From Porpolomopsis calyptriformis (lineage: Eukaryota; Basidiomycota; Agaricomycetes; Agaricales; Hygrophoraceae): DNA of 64,000 nucleotides. The stretch lies in NCBI GenBank assembly GCA_951640195.1, contig OX621172.1, forward strand, positions 1,240,001-1,304,000. The letters run 5' to 3'. Under the pieces are notes generated by a model. That model was not told the origin of the DNA and searched no databases. It worked only from the letters and a program-made list of their open reading frames with translations. Every line of letters starts with the position of its first letter. The first letter of the stretch is position 1. Position numbers and translations under genes: made by a program. Of this stretch, positions 46,612-56,580 are shown one piece after another.

Positions 46612-46830
46612 CTGCTTTATATCACATCACATCACATCACTCTCCGGTATTCGAACGTACTCTAACTCAATTTCATACCATCATATGCTAATCCTAGAAT
46701 ACCGTACATAGACTGAAGTCACATCGTGATATCGGTGACGGTCCCGCAACACTTCGACCACATGGCAAGAACTTCGCCGCAACCTCCACTAACCTTCTTA
46801 CCTCCGCGAGACTGAACATTCAGCGAGGCA
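46612..46830. repeat. Decayed copy of sequence at 48403-48717
   Basis: Two blocks match. The first is a TATCACATCAC-type stretch ending in TATTCGAACG (46619-46655), similar to 48409-48440. The second, longer block (about 46711-46830) matches 48570-48717, sharing ACATCGTGAT, CCCGCAAC, GACCACATGGCA and CCTCCACTAA with two small gaps. The right-hand copy includes the last codons of the PPPDE-thioredoxin-PUL gene, so the left copy is a relic of that gene's 3' end now sitting in the KNH gene's upstream region. Seen by eye, not by alignment software. Confidence 0.6.
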
Positions 46831-47348
46831 AGCACGTAGTACATACCATGACCTTACCACCGGACTGGTGATTGAACGGGGAAAGACCTGTCTCTTGAAC
46901 AAGTTCCCCGGCGTAAAGGGATCTACGCGGTTGCGTCTACTTACCCACGAGGGACCACACGGGAGCCGCCTATCTTGATTGTATCACAGAAACGGGAAGA
47001 TGACGTTGACTGCAGGGAGAATGGAGATCAATTCGGCGCCGTTTTTATTCAAGATCCGTTCGGGTGGTTCGACGGGATGGCTACATGTCCGGTCACCCTC
47101 TTTTTGGGATCATGCCATGGCTATAAAAATTCGGCTAAATGAGGCCAAGGGCAGTGGGATATTATCATCACTTCCTACTGCACCTCCCATACCCATCCCT
47201 CCACTGTTTGGTTTTGTGCCCATATCCTTGACATGGGCAACATAAATCATTACAACCATCCTACATAAAGAATAAAACAAAACGAACATATAAATTGCCC
47301 ATCTTGCAGCTTAGTTGGGTGTCTTGGCCAAGTTGTGTTGGACTTTGG

Positions 47349-48290
47349 TCAGCATGGTTCCCAAAAAGAGGCTAGTCTTGCTTTCCATAGGCTTGTAGGC
47401 GAGTCGAACGGTATGCAGTTATTGGCACTGTTATTCTCCTCCACAAGAGGGTCGTCAAGGGAAGCACTTGGAACGTGTTCAAGTGATGGAGTACCAGTAG
47501 AGATTGTGGATAACGGTGGCGGCGGGCTGGGCGCCTGGTGATGCGCGGTATGACGCCCGCGTGATAAGCGCGGAACCTTCACCACGGAGTCAGGTTGACA
47601 CCATTTCTGGGTTAAGGCTCCCCTTCCTCATGCTTGAGCTGCCCGCACCAATGTTGCTGTGTTTTAGGATGCTGAGGACGTGCCCGCGCTCAGGCTTTGC
47701 GCAGTGCTGCTTGCTTGAAGGAATTGGCAGGTAATGTGGTTATATTTCTGTGGTATGGGAGAATGATGATTAGCAGAAATGGATGTTTTGAGCGGGGGTG
47801 GGGCGCTAGTCGATTGCGGCAGAATGAGTGAAGGTGGGGCGAGTGGTATTGATAGTGCGGGTCTGCGAGGCGACAATGGTAGGGGTTTCTGTATGCTTGA
47901 GTTGGCAGCAGAGCTAAAGCGAGGATCGAGGAAGAGGTGGCAAAAAAGGGATTACCTGAGATTGGATTGGTATTTTGGAGGTTGCAACTAGGACCATCGC
48001 TTCGATGGAGAGGTTGAGATGATAGGGCAGAAGAAGGATGGACTAAGAATGAGATTTAATAGGTAAGGAAGATAATAAAGTACTCACAAGACTGGACATG
48101 GAGGGCGGTAAAAAAACTGACCGCAAGATAACAAGTGAGCCTGGCTGCAAAAAAGTGTGAGAATCCTTAGGACGCTATCAGCGCTCAGACATGGTCTGAT
48201 ATATGCCCGTGCTATCAACGTGTCGAGTGGGTATGTTTGAAAACCTGCCACTCAGCCACGTCCTTACTTCACTTACACTGACGGGAAGCG
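47349..48290 (-). CDS. Possible Ser/Pro-rich protein, weak evidence
   Basis: No family is recognised. On the minus strand there are protein-like stretches: SAANSSIQKPLPLSPRRPAL with PPSLILPQSTSAPPPLKTS near 47780-47900, and APSPPPPLSTISTGTPSLEH with SASLDDPLVEENNSANNC near 47370-47560. Several intron-like ends occur, such as a TTTTTTGCAG acceptor and a GTGAGTAC donor around 48090-48150. No single chain with start and stop could be built with confidence. It may be a low-complexity gene, a decayed gene, or composition alone. The rest of 46831-48402 holds nothing else I can name. Confidence 0.2.
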
Positions 48291-48652
48291 ATTGATAATA
48301 TCCATCATCGCATCCGACATCGTCCTGGTCCGTGAGATGACTGAGGTGTAGGGCGTGTATTCGTGGTCGTTCAGAGTAGAAACGTGGGAGTCCAATGGCT
48401 GAAACGTATCACAACATCACACCACTCCGATATTCGAACGGCAGTGGTACCTAGAACCACGATGTTTAAGAAACAGATAATTGGAATTTCATTCCTGTTT
48501 GTTAAATGTCAGCCAACATGCTAGAACAAGGTAGATCGAAGGAACATCCAACATATTCGAGATCATCCATAAAGACCAGAAGTGACATCGTGATGTTGGT
48601 GATGGACCCGCAACATTACCGTCCATCAACTCCGACCACATGGCACTGTGCT

Positions 48653-50991
48653 TCATGGACATAACTTCTCCGCCACCTCCTCCACTAAGCTTCTCACCTC
48701 CTCTTTCTGAACACTGCGTTTACCTCCCACCTGTTCACCCAGTTTACCTCTAAGCACGGCACGGCCTTGCAGAACCTCTAATAACGGCCGAGTTTGCGCC
48801 TCGTAGAATGGTGACATGCGAAGTAGGAAGGCCAACGATGCCGTGAGACGATGAACTACCATATAATCACACTTAAAAGCGACGCAGACGGAGCCATCAA
48901 AATGCACTTACTGATATCTTCCTTCTCCTCCCTACCAATGGACTCGACAATTGCACTCACCATCTCCACCTCCCAATCGCCGTCTCCTTCCCAAACTGCT
49001 TTCTTTTGCCCATCCCCCTTTCCAGTTGTTTCAACTCTATGATTCTGCACCCATGCAGCCATGTTGAATGCCAGACCTGCAGCTGCCATCCGTATACTCG
49101 GCTTTTCGCATAAAAGTGCTGGTACCAACAACGTTGTTACTTTGTCCCTCTCCTCTCCAACTATCCGGCTTGCAAGTCCTGGGTGAGAGAAACCATTGGC
49201 TAGGAAACGAAACAGAGTAAGGACGAAGGTAGGTTGGTCGAGGAACAGGATTGGGAGTGAGGAAATCGCTTTCTCGAGGAGAGTGAAGAGAGGGTCCGAA
49301 GCGTTGGCAGGGTTGGAAAGGAAGGCAGCCGCGGCAGAATCTAAAATGGCGAGACGCCACATATCCACCAAGGGAAACAGTGACGATACGGGTAATGCTT
49401 CCGATAGTGTTGACGTCGTGCGTGCCCATTCACTTAGAAGCACCGAAGTATCCCGGATCGATGACGACAAAGGTGTCTGCGTCTTGTCGGAAAACCTGGC
49501 TTTGAGATATGGGATAATTACGTCTCTGAGCTCTCCCTTCACTTCCTTGCGAGATTGCAGCAGCTCCGGGGTGGCGTCTATGAAGGAGTTCAGCTTGGCG
49601 AAAACCATGTCTAGGGCCGGAACTTGGGTGAAAAGTATTGGACGGGTGGAGAGGGTTTCGATAATAGGAAATGAAATAAATTCATGTGGGTGCGCTGCAT
49701 AAATATCGTAGTTGGTAAGGGTGTTAGTTTGAAAAAAAAAAAAAAAAAAAAAGACACACGAGGATTGAGTTGATAAACAAGCAAATCTACTTGTGTTCGC
49801 AACTCGTGTGTGCTTATTCCCTTCAGCTGGTTAACCTGTAACAAATGAGCATCAGAGATCACGACACTGCACAAAATCATTTACCAATTTCCCATCTAAA
49901 AAGAACAAAAATGTTGGCGTGACTCTTATACCCCACTCGCTCGCTATCAGTCCACTGAAACCAACATCCAAATCAATTTTGATAAACGCCAAACCATCCT
50001 TTGCGATATTCTCTGTAGCCAACTCTTCGAATGCGGGCTGGATCATTCTGCAAGTGCCGCACCCTGCGCTGGTAAAGAACGCAACGACTGCACGGTGTGT
50101 ATTAAGCAGGGTGTGAAACGACGCAGGGCTAGTGCAGGTGTGAATGGGTGACGAGAGTGAAGATATTGTAGACGAACTACTAGCAGCATTGGACTGCGAG
50201 CTGGGGGCTGCAAGCTGCGGGTTTGCTGACTGACGAGACAATGGCGTTACGGGGTCTGGAGTGGAACGACGGAACATGGAGTCGATTGTAGGACGGAGGG
50301 CAGCACCTAGTGGGGTGGACAGAAAGTCCGCCGGAAGGTCTACACCATTCGTATAAAAGCTGAGCGTCGTTTGTGATCAAAGGGTGAAAAACAGACCTTG
50401 GATATGAGGTGGGATGGAACCTCCCGTCAGGAAGCCGATACAGTCATTTGTAAAGGAATTGCAGTTGAAGTCTGATGGTGATGATGTGGCCTGTTTCATA
50501 CCATTGTATACATTAGGATGACGCACCTAGCAGATGGTACTGTCATTTATTGATTCATTGGTGTTACTTGGTGTAAAATTATCAAAAGTGAAAGAGGACA
50601 CAAACCTTGTCGGCCGTGTAATGTTCCCGAATCTCATCAAGGTACTCTTTAAAGGTCTCCTGATCTATCGCGGTCTCTCCCATATCAACCACTTCTAGAG
50701 GTGTCCCATGCTGATTCGTTGGCGCGTAAGCGGTGACTCCCTTGATGTAAATAAACGTACATGAGACATGCCGGGAAGTGTGGTGTGGATTCCCCGTCCA
50801 TAAAATATCTCTTTCCCGAACACAACTACAGAGGTATGCCTGGGAGATTTGCGCGATCAAAGACAGGAGTGTAGATGGCAGTACTGAACGCACCAAATGC
50901 CATCAATTATCTTTCCAATAAACTGCCCGGACAACTGTCTTGCGAGACCATTGCTGAGGTCGTAAATGTAGAGTTTAACGGGGTTGGTCAT
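48653..50991 (-). CDS. PPPDE (DeSI-type) peptidase - thioredoxin - PUL fusion protein
   Basis: Three domains in one chain. The N-terminus, [20 protein letters not shown], leads to the PPPDE catalytic His in [16 protein letters not shown] and the catalytic Cys in [20 protein letters not shown], so the papain-like deSUMOylase/deubiquitinase site is intact. A linker leads to a thioredoxin domain with an active CGTC ([47 protein letters not shown]). A PUL domain of armadillo-like repeats follows ([60 protein letters not shown]), the type that binds Cdc48/p97 in Ufd3/PLAP. The architecture is known in fungi and suggests redox- and p97-linked ubiquitin or SUMO processing. An intron near 49730 contains a run of about 21 A. 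Start codon lies 48 bases from that of mS41. Confidence 0.88.
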
Positions 50992-51039
50992 GGTCTCCTG
51001 TGGGACCACTGCACAGCCACCCATTCTACCTGCCTCGAA

Positions 51040-51483
51040 ATGCAATCGTCATGGATGTCTAGCTTAAACTGCTTAGTCCCTCGTTTGGCGCGCTCACTTC
51101 ACGGAAGGCCCACTTTACGACCAGTTCCTTCTCCAAGAGGTAACAGTTTGTCTCCAACACTACAATCTCATCAACTGATAACCAATCCAGAAAATGTCCT
51201 AAAACCGGCCGACTTTCTAAAAGCAATCGGCCGGTCACTCGATACCAAAGTCAAATTTGATTCTTGGGAGGGATTTTGGAGAATAGATAGGCGCGATATG
51301 AAGACGGCCGGGCTTTCCGTTCGTGATCGCAAGTGCGTGAATCAGCAATCACTTTTTCTTCATCACCAATTTGAATTCCTTCTTTCCAGGTACATCTTGT
51401 GGTGCATGGAGAAGTATAGAAGAGGGTTGCACATTCAGGACTTTGCTCATGAACCGAAACCGAAGAAAACTATCCGAGGGTGA
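51040..51483 (+). CDS. Mitochondrial small ribosomal subunit protein mS41 (IGR motif, FYV4-like)
   Basis: N-terminus [20 protein letters not shown], Arg-rich without acidic residues, as in a mitochondrial presequence. The IGR motif follows: [40 protein letters not shown], then (after an intron at about 51333-51389) [18 protein letters not shown]. The length, about 110 residues after splicing, is usual for FYV4/mS41. A 51-base stretch near 51138-51190 has GTAACA and CCAG ends and removes in frame, giving SPRENVLKP; I favour removal. It shares a very short divergent promoter with the PPPDE fusion gene. Confidence 0.85.
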   Translation: MQSSWMSSLNCLVPRLARSLHGRPTLRPVPSPRGNSLSPTLQSHQLITNPENVLKPADFLKAIGRSLDTKVKFDSWEGFWRIDRRDMKTAGLSVRDRKCVNQQSLFLHHQFEFLLSRYILWCMEKYRRGLHIQDFAHEPKPKKTIRG

Positions 51484-51970
51484 GCGCTGTGTTCCTGCAG
51501 CCTGTATGTGGGCTGATGTGATGTTCTCAAGATGGGGACCAAAGGTGCAGCACGGGAAGCAGATACGGTCTCGTCGACATAGATGAAGGTAGTACCGGCG
51601 ATTATCACACCCATGTAAGTAGGAAATATCGTGTCTTGTGACACTGAATGGCGGAATAAAGGTACTCCCCGGCTCCTTTCAGAACAGAATTGACCGAGTC
51701 CTGAGGCAACATCGCATTCGCATTCCCTTTGTCGTTGCTTTGACCATGATGTGAGCAGTAGCGCTGCAAATCACGGTGAATTTCCTGATTTAGCACATAA
51801 ATCTTCAGATTGGCAACAAAAAGCATTGATGGTGCGACCACCCAATAAGGAAAGCCTCGCCACGATATGACCTCGCTGTGATAATAAAACGGAGTCCGCG
51901 TCTATTATCAGGGTTTGAGACATCATACGCTTGGTCTCTATCCATGAAAGGATCTTGCTTTGGCCAGTCA
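51484..51970. other. Intergenic, no supported gene
   Basis: Minus-strand open stretches occur here (for example NLKIYVLNQEIHRDLQRYCS near 51820 and MGVIIAGTTFIYVDETVSAS near 51600), but they do not join into a recognisable protein. A small unrecognised gene on the minus strand overlapping the 3' end of mS41 remains possible. Confidence 0.3.
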
Positions 51971-51978
51971 TATATAAT
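51971..51978 (+). promoter_or_regulatory. TATA box of the C2H2 gene
   Basis: TATATAAT lies only 11-18 bases before the first in-frame ATG (51989) and 44-51 bases before the next (52022). The spacing suggests that transcription starts past the first ATG and that 52022 is the true start. Confidence 0.45.
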
Positions 51979-51988
51979 GACCTAGACT

Positions 51989-52759
51989 ATGTCCAGCGTT
52001 CGTGCTCTGCTTGTTCTTTCCATGTCCCTTACTTATTCTTTCCCGGATGATCTTGAAGACGAGTTTGCCTGGCTTAAAACTACCGCCGCTGTCTTCGACG
52101 AAAAACCATCATCTACGTTTATCCCATCCACTCTGATCCCCGCTTCGCAGATCTCCGCTGAATCTAGCTCATCCTCTTCCTCCTATCCCGACCGTAATTC
52201 GGATTCCGCTAGCGATGATTCGAGCTCGAGCTCGGACTCGGATTCAGACCCTGAGCCTGTAACAGGCGATACGGACCAATCCCTCCACTGTCGTCGCCTT
52301 TCGTCGTTTTCTATAAGCCCACACAAAAGCCAACTCTCTCCTTCCGCAGACCCCCCTCAAGAAAATGCCAGCACTGAGGCATCCGAGCCTGTGTCCAACC
52401 TTCAACAGCAGAGCAGACGTCCACGTCAATCTCCCTCACGTAACATCCAAACTTCCTCCGACTCGCTATTGACCGTCAAGGCCAATCCTTGGGAATGCCC
52501 TTATTGTCCCTGGATCCAACGCAACAAGCGTACACCTGACCTCAGACGACACATCCGTACACACACCCGTTTCCTATACCCCGCTCAGTGGGTGTGCCAA
52601 GGCCTTTTAAAAGATAACGGGACAGGTGGTTGTGGGAAGACATTCAGTCGAAGTGATGCGCTGAGGCGTCATTTGAAGAACCCAAATACCGGATGTGCTG
52701 GATCCGGGAGCACTGTACCGACGAAACCATCTCGGTGGCTTCGCAACACGGTCCATTAA
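51989..52759 (+). CDS. C2H2 zinc-finger protein, probable transcription factor
   Basis: Single open exon of 256 codons. The N-terminal two thirds are disordered and Ser/Asp-rich (SSSSSSSYPDRNSDSASDDS). Near the C-terminus is a C2H2 finger, WECPYCPWIQRNKRTPDLRR with HIRTHTR. A second finger-like unit follows: WVCQGLLKDNGTGGCGKTFS then RSDALRRHLKNPNTGC, with the final His replaced by Cys (C2HC). This two-finger plan is common in agaricomycete regulators, and the target genes are unknown. Because of the TATA box at 51971 the start may be the ATG at 52022 (MSLTYSFPDDLEDEFAWL), which matters little for the protein. No introns were seen. Confidence 0.72.
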   Translation: MSSVRALLVLSMSLTYSFPDDLEDEFAWLKTTAAVFDEKPSSTFIPSTLIPASQISAESSSSSSSYPDRNSDSASDDSSSSSDSDSDPEPVTGDTDQSLHCRRLSSFSISPHKSQLSPSADPPQENASTEASEPVSNLQQQSRRPRQSPSRNIQTSSDSLLTVKANPWECPYCPWIQRNKRTPDLRRHIRTHTRFLYPAQWVCQGLLKDNGTGGCGKTFSRSDALRRHLKNPNTGCAGSGSTVPTKPSRWLRNTVH

Positions 52760-53150
52760 CGACCCATTTTCGTGAGTCAATCCTAGACCCTACAATGCAT
52801 GTCTCACACTCAGTTTGCTGGGCTAGACCGCCAAGCCCCCACGAATGTGTGTTTGGTCTCTTTTTCCAGTCTGCTTGTCCAAACGATAAGCATCCGTCAT
52901 CATGTTTGCATACGCTCGATTGATTCCGCACGGTACAACATTCTTCATTCCATACACATACCAGGAGTACATTTCTTTCTTCCGAGCGGCTTTAAAGCTT
53001 GAGCATTTATACCGTTTATACTCGGTGCAACTTAGAGCTGAATCTATATATCAAATGGGATTCATTCTATCGTACATTCCATGCTCTGCGTTAAAATCAC
53101 GGTCTGAACCTCAGCGATCCGTGTAATCTCAATCTACACATCTCCAACGT
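52760..53150. other. Convergent intergenic region
   Basis: Between the converging C2H2 and TPR/F-box genes. No supported gene; probably both 3' untranslated regions. Confidence 0.35.
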
Positions 53151-54880
53151 TCAACGTTTCCGTTTCGCCTCTTTCTTGCTCATGTAAACACAACTAAAGG
53201 CTTGCAATTGACTCCTCAACCATGGCAACGTGCTGGCTTCTATGTAAGGACAACCGTTGACCATTAGCGAGGAGATTGGAACAACAGGTAGGGTCGTAAG
53301 ACTTCGGTCGGTCTGGGAGCGTGCATACGCTTGACGGGACTTGATAAGGTGTATAAGAGGGCCAGTTTTGATATCGTCGCAATACGAGAAATCGACATGC
53401 ATTAGGGAGGGGCATGGAGGAAGACTTGTCCGTGAGAGTTCAACAGTCGAATGAGCGCTCGTCGTGTCTGTGGAACCACCAGATCCTGCAAGAGCCTCGA
53501 CCACCGCGTTCGCGACGCCTGAAAGATGAGTCAATGCAAGAGTCTGTAGCGATAAGGCAGACTGTAGAAATTGTATCAGCGTCGAGCTGGACACACCACA
53601 GGCCTCGACTCGGAGCTCAGTCAGAGCAGTTGGTGTTAATTGAGTGAAAGCAACGTCGATACAAAAATTGCGGGAAAGGCACAGCTTTACTAGAGACGGC
53701 TGGGTGATATTTTCAAAGAACCTTGGCAGCGAAATGCGACCGCTGATCTCGAGGTGGGTTAAATGAGGGAGGTGGATTGGTGTTTCTCTATCGGGGGCTA
53801 GAGTTATAGTTCGTACGTCTAAAACCAGTTTCTGCAGCTTTGGGTTGGATTCGATGACGCTGAACAGATCATCGCCTCGATCCGAGTTCGGTTGGCAAAC
53901 TACCAGCGAGGTCAATTCCGTGAACCGGTGTGCCAAGACGGCCCAGTGAAAGGTCGCGTTGTTTATGGTCAAGGAATGTAACTTTGAGGTCGCCAACTTG
54001 GCCAAAAAAGGGTTCCAGCTGTTTTTGCCTGAAGGCCGAGATATTTGCAAGTCGACGAGATCGGATAGTAAATCGATTCGGAGATGAGGGAAGAAAGAAT
54101 GTTCCTCAAGCCTGCATACGCGTAGAGCATCCCAGGATAAACCATCCAAGCAGCTAAATGTCCAATCGGGATCACTCATCACTCCCTCTCGCACATGAAG
54201 CTCCCGAATCCTTCCCTTGGATCGTTCGGTCCATATCTTGGCTTTAGCGGCCGGACGTTTTTCAGAAAGGACGAGTGTGCGCCATAACGCAGCGGTGTTC
54301 AATGCAATAATTCGCCATTGCACGCAGATGCTGGCGAGAACGAGAACGCGAGTAAAGTCTTGGGAAGTGACCTCCCTAAATATTTCTCCAAATATTTCCA
54401 CAGGGAGCCAAGACAAATGATAACCATGCGTTGATGCTTCGTCCGCATGGGCCTTGCGGAGCAGAAGAGCACTTTCTTGCAGGCTCATCAGCTCCGCGCG
54501 TCTCTTCGTGTTGCCCGACTCGACGCGATCCAGAGCAAAACGAATCATGGCCAGGGCAGCATCGTGCTTATCGGCTTTCAAAAGCACTCGAGCTGAACGA
54601 GCGTATCCGTGCCACTGAGCAGGGGCGAGGGCAATCACCTTTTTCGCGTCGCGAAGAGCGTCCTTGGGATTTCCTAATCTGTCGTAGACGGCAGCGCGAG
54701 AGTCGTACACGAGAAACTGATCGGCGTCGAATTCAATCGCCTGGAGGAAAAACAAGTGATCAGTCAAGTTTCCTCTTTCTAGCGGTGTGCATTCACCTGA
54801 TTGAAGAATGACAACGCGTCGTCAAAATGGCCAGCTCGAAAGCTCTGGACGCCTCTGTGAAATGGTTTCTTCCAAGCCAT
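53151..54880 (-). CDS. TPR / F-box / LRR protein of Dia2/Pof3 type
   Basis: Two exons; the intron near 54797-54741 joins DDALSFFNQ to AIEFDADQFLVYDSRAAVYD. The first 110 residues are tetratricopeptide repeats (LGNPKDALRDAKKVIALAPA; WHGYARSARVLLKADKHDAA). An F-box follows (YHLSWLPVEIFGEIFREVTS; VLASICVQWRIIALNTAALW), then about 330 residues of leucine-rich repeats and a basic end, MSKKEAKRKR. The order TPR, F-box, LRR is that of budding yeast Dia2 and fission yeast Pof3, SCF receptors that act at replication forks. They drive CMG helicase unloading or genome stability and dock on Ctf4/Mcl1. A more general agaricomycete F-box/TPR protein is the alternative. The start at 54880 is MAWKKPFHRGVQSFRAGHFD. 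Confidence 0.75.
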
Positions 54881-54885
54881 TGGAG

Positions 54886-54893
54886 TCACGTGA
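54886..54893. promoter_or_regulatory. TCACGTGA palindrome in a 53-base divergent promoter
   Basis: Between the starts of the TPR/F-box gene (54880, minus) and the SET gene (54934, plus). It contains a CACGTG E-box and is the most regular motif in this very short shared promoter. Role inferred. Confidence 0.35.
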
Positions 54894-54933
54894 AGAGATG
54901 CCAGCATGCGACCTCGGAAACCTAAACAACACC

Positions 54934-56369
54934 ATGGCCGCAGACGGTCGAAATCGAGGCACGAGTTTGAAGTACGATCGCGTTCATATCCGCGGTGAGT
55001 GTCTGTTGGCATACTTAGACTGCATTTTTGTCACAAGCTCAAAGGGCATCGACTTCCTTGCTCGTTCTACTTTCGGTTGCCCTGTTTTCATACTTCTATT
55101 TCGCCGACTTGCGTGATTTTATATCCCCGGATGGTGGTGGTGGCAAGCTGTATCCTCCATTTGTTGTAGCGGAATTAATTGGAAAGGGGAAAGGTGCAGT
55201 TGCATCGCGAGATATCCAGGTTGGTCCGAAACCCTGTCTGTCCTTGCATCACGCATTCATCTTCGGAAAAGCAAGGGGAATGTGTGATCCGCGAAAAACC
55301 GTTATTTGTTCTGCCCTCTCAAAGTTCGTGTGCAACAGCTTTGCCTCATCAGGTTGTTCACATATGAGCCATAGTATCTTCTTCCCCTACGGCTCTAATC
55401 TCACAGTCTCTCAGTCGGCTTACTCAGACAGAGCGGGACTCGTTTTATAACCTGTCTTTTGTCAACTTCCCTGAAGATCTTGTCCCAGAAGACCACCCTG
55501 AACAGGTGGCACTGGCAATATTTCAGACAAACGCGGTAGGCGCAGGCACCGGTGTTGGCTTGTTTCCCCATACGGCCCGACTCAATCATGGGTGTTCCCG
55601 AGCTTTCAATGTGGTGTATTCGTGGCGGGAAACAGAAGGTGTCCTAGTGGTCCATGCCCTGAGGAATATCAAAAAAGGAGAAGTTGGCATCTGAATATTG
55701 GTTATGCATATGATTTGGATTCTGACTTGCGAACTCAGGAGTTGCTGACAACATATACGAACACCAAGAAAACGAGGACCGAGCGCAGGTCTTTATTTCG
55801 TTTCCAAACCAAGCCAACGTTGTGGCTGACACCCTCGAAGGGAATTCCTCGCGCAGCATTATGGTTTTCGTTGTGCTTGCGATGTCTGCTCCTTGCCAGA
55901 GGCAAAGGCCCGACTGTCTGATAGACGATTGACAGCAATTGCCTCATTATACGCGCAACTAAGCAAGTGGAGTCAGGCAGAGATCGACGGAAAGCAAGCG
56001 ATCGGTATCGTCAACAAGATCTGGGAATTGGGGGAAGAAGAAGGTTATTGGAGTGAGAGGGGCCAATTGGCCGCTGATGCTGCGTGGATAGCGGCGGCCC
56101 ACTCAGAGTACGAACCTCGACTCTAATCGAACACCCAGACTGACTTAATCTGGCACAGCGCGCCTGCTGCGAGTGCATGGACACAACTGGCTGTCAAGTG
56201 GTATGCACATGAGTTGGGCTCTGATAGCCGGGAAGCCCTGGGGATGGAGAAAACGATCTCGCGTCCCCGATTACATAGTGCTTGGGGGACCCGAGAGAAG
56301 ATGAGTGTGGGCATGCCAAGTACTGCGAAAAGAACGGGTTGGAAGAGTTGGATTCCATCGAGCTGGTGA
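54934..56369 (+). CDS. Membrane-anchored SET-domain protein
   Basis: Start MAADGRNRGTSLKYDRVHIR at 54934, in ACACCATGG context. The next exon encodes a membrane segment, STSLLVLLSVALFSYFYFAD. The SET domain follows: AELIGKGKGAVASRDIQ, QGECVIREKPLFVLPSQ, LTQTERDSFYNLSFVNFPED, FPHTARLNHGCSRAFNVVYS, and VHALRNIKKGEELLTTYTN. The post-SET cysteines are in HYGFRCACDVCSLPEA. A helical C-terminal region (LYAQLSKWSQAEIDGKQAIG; AASAWTQLAVKWYAHELGSD) resembles SMYD-type tails. The substrate-pocket motif reads NHGC rather than the common NHSC. A lysine methyltransferase role is likely; the substrate is unknown. Seven or so introns were placed by frame, including 55798-55850. Confidence 0.8.
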
Positions 56370-56580
56370 TAGCTATCGTACTCGCATCGTTATCAATGAA
56401 ATTTGGTATTGGCGGGTGAGATGGGACCGTGACCGGCGAACAATATTTGCCACGTTCACTCTTTCTGGCTTCGTCTGCCTTTCCTTCTCTTCAACCGCAA
56501 GACGACCGCGAAGGGCCGATTTTTTTATTATTCTCGTACACCCCCTCACCATCAGTCTGCCCAAGTCCCTCACTTAACCC

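Noticed and set aside
46979..47245. Plus-strand open frame in the gene-poor region
   Set aside because: No family pattern, no clear promoter and no supporting splice signals. It lies in DNA next to a decayed duplication.
55798..55921. Apparent premature end and loss of post-SET cysteines in the SET gene
   Set aside because: An intron at about 55798-55850 restores REFLAQHYGFRCACDVC in frame.
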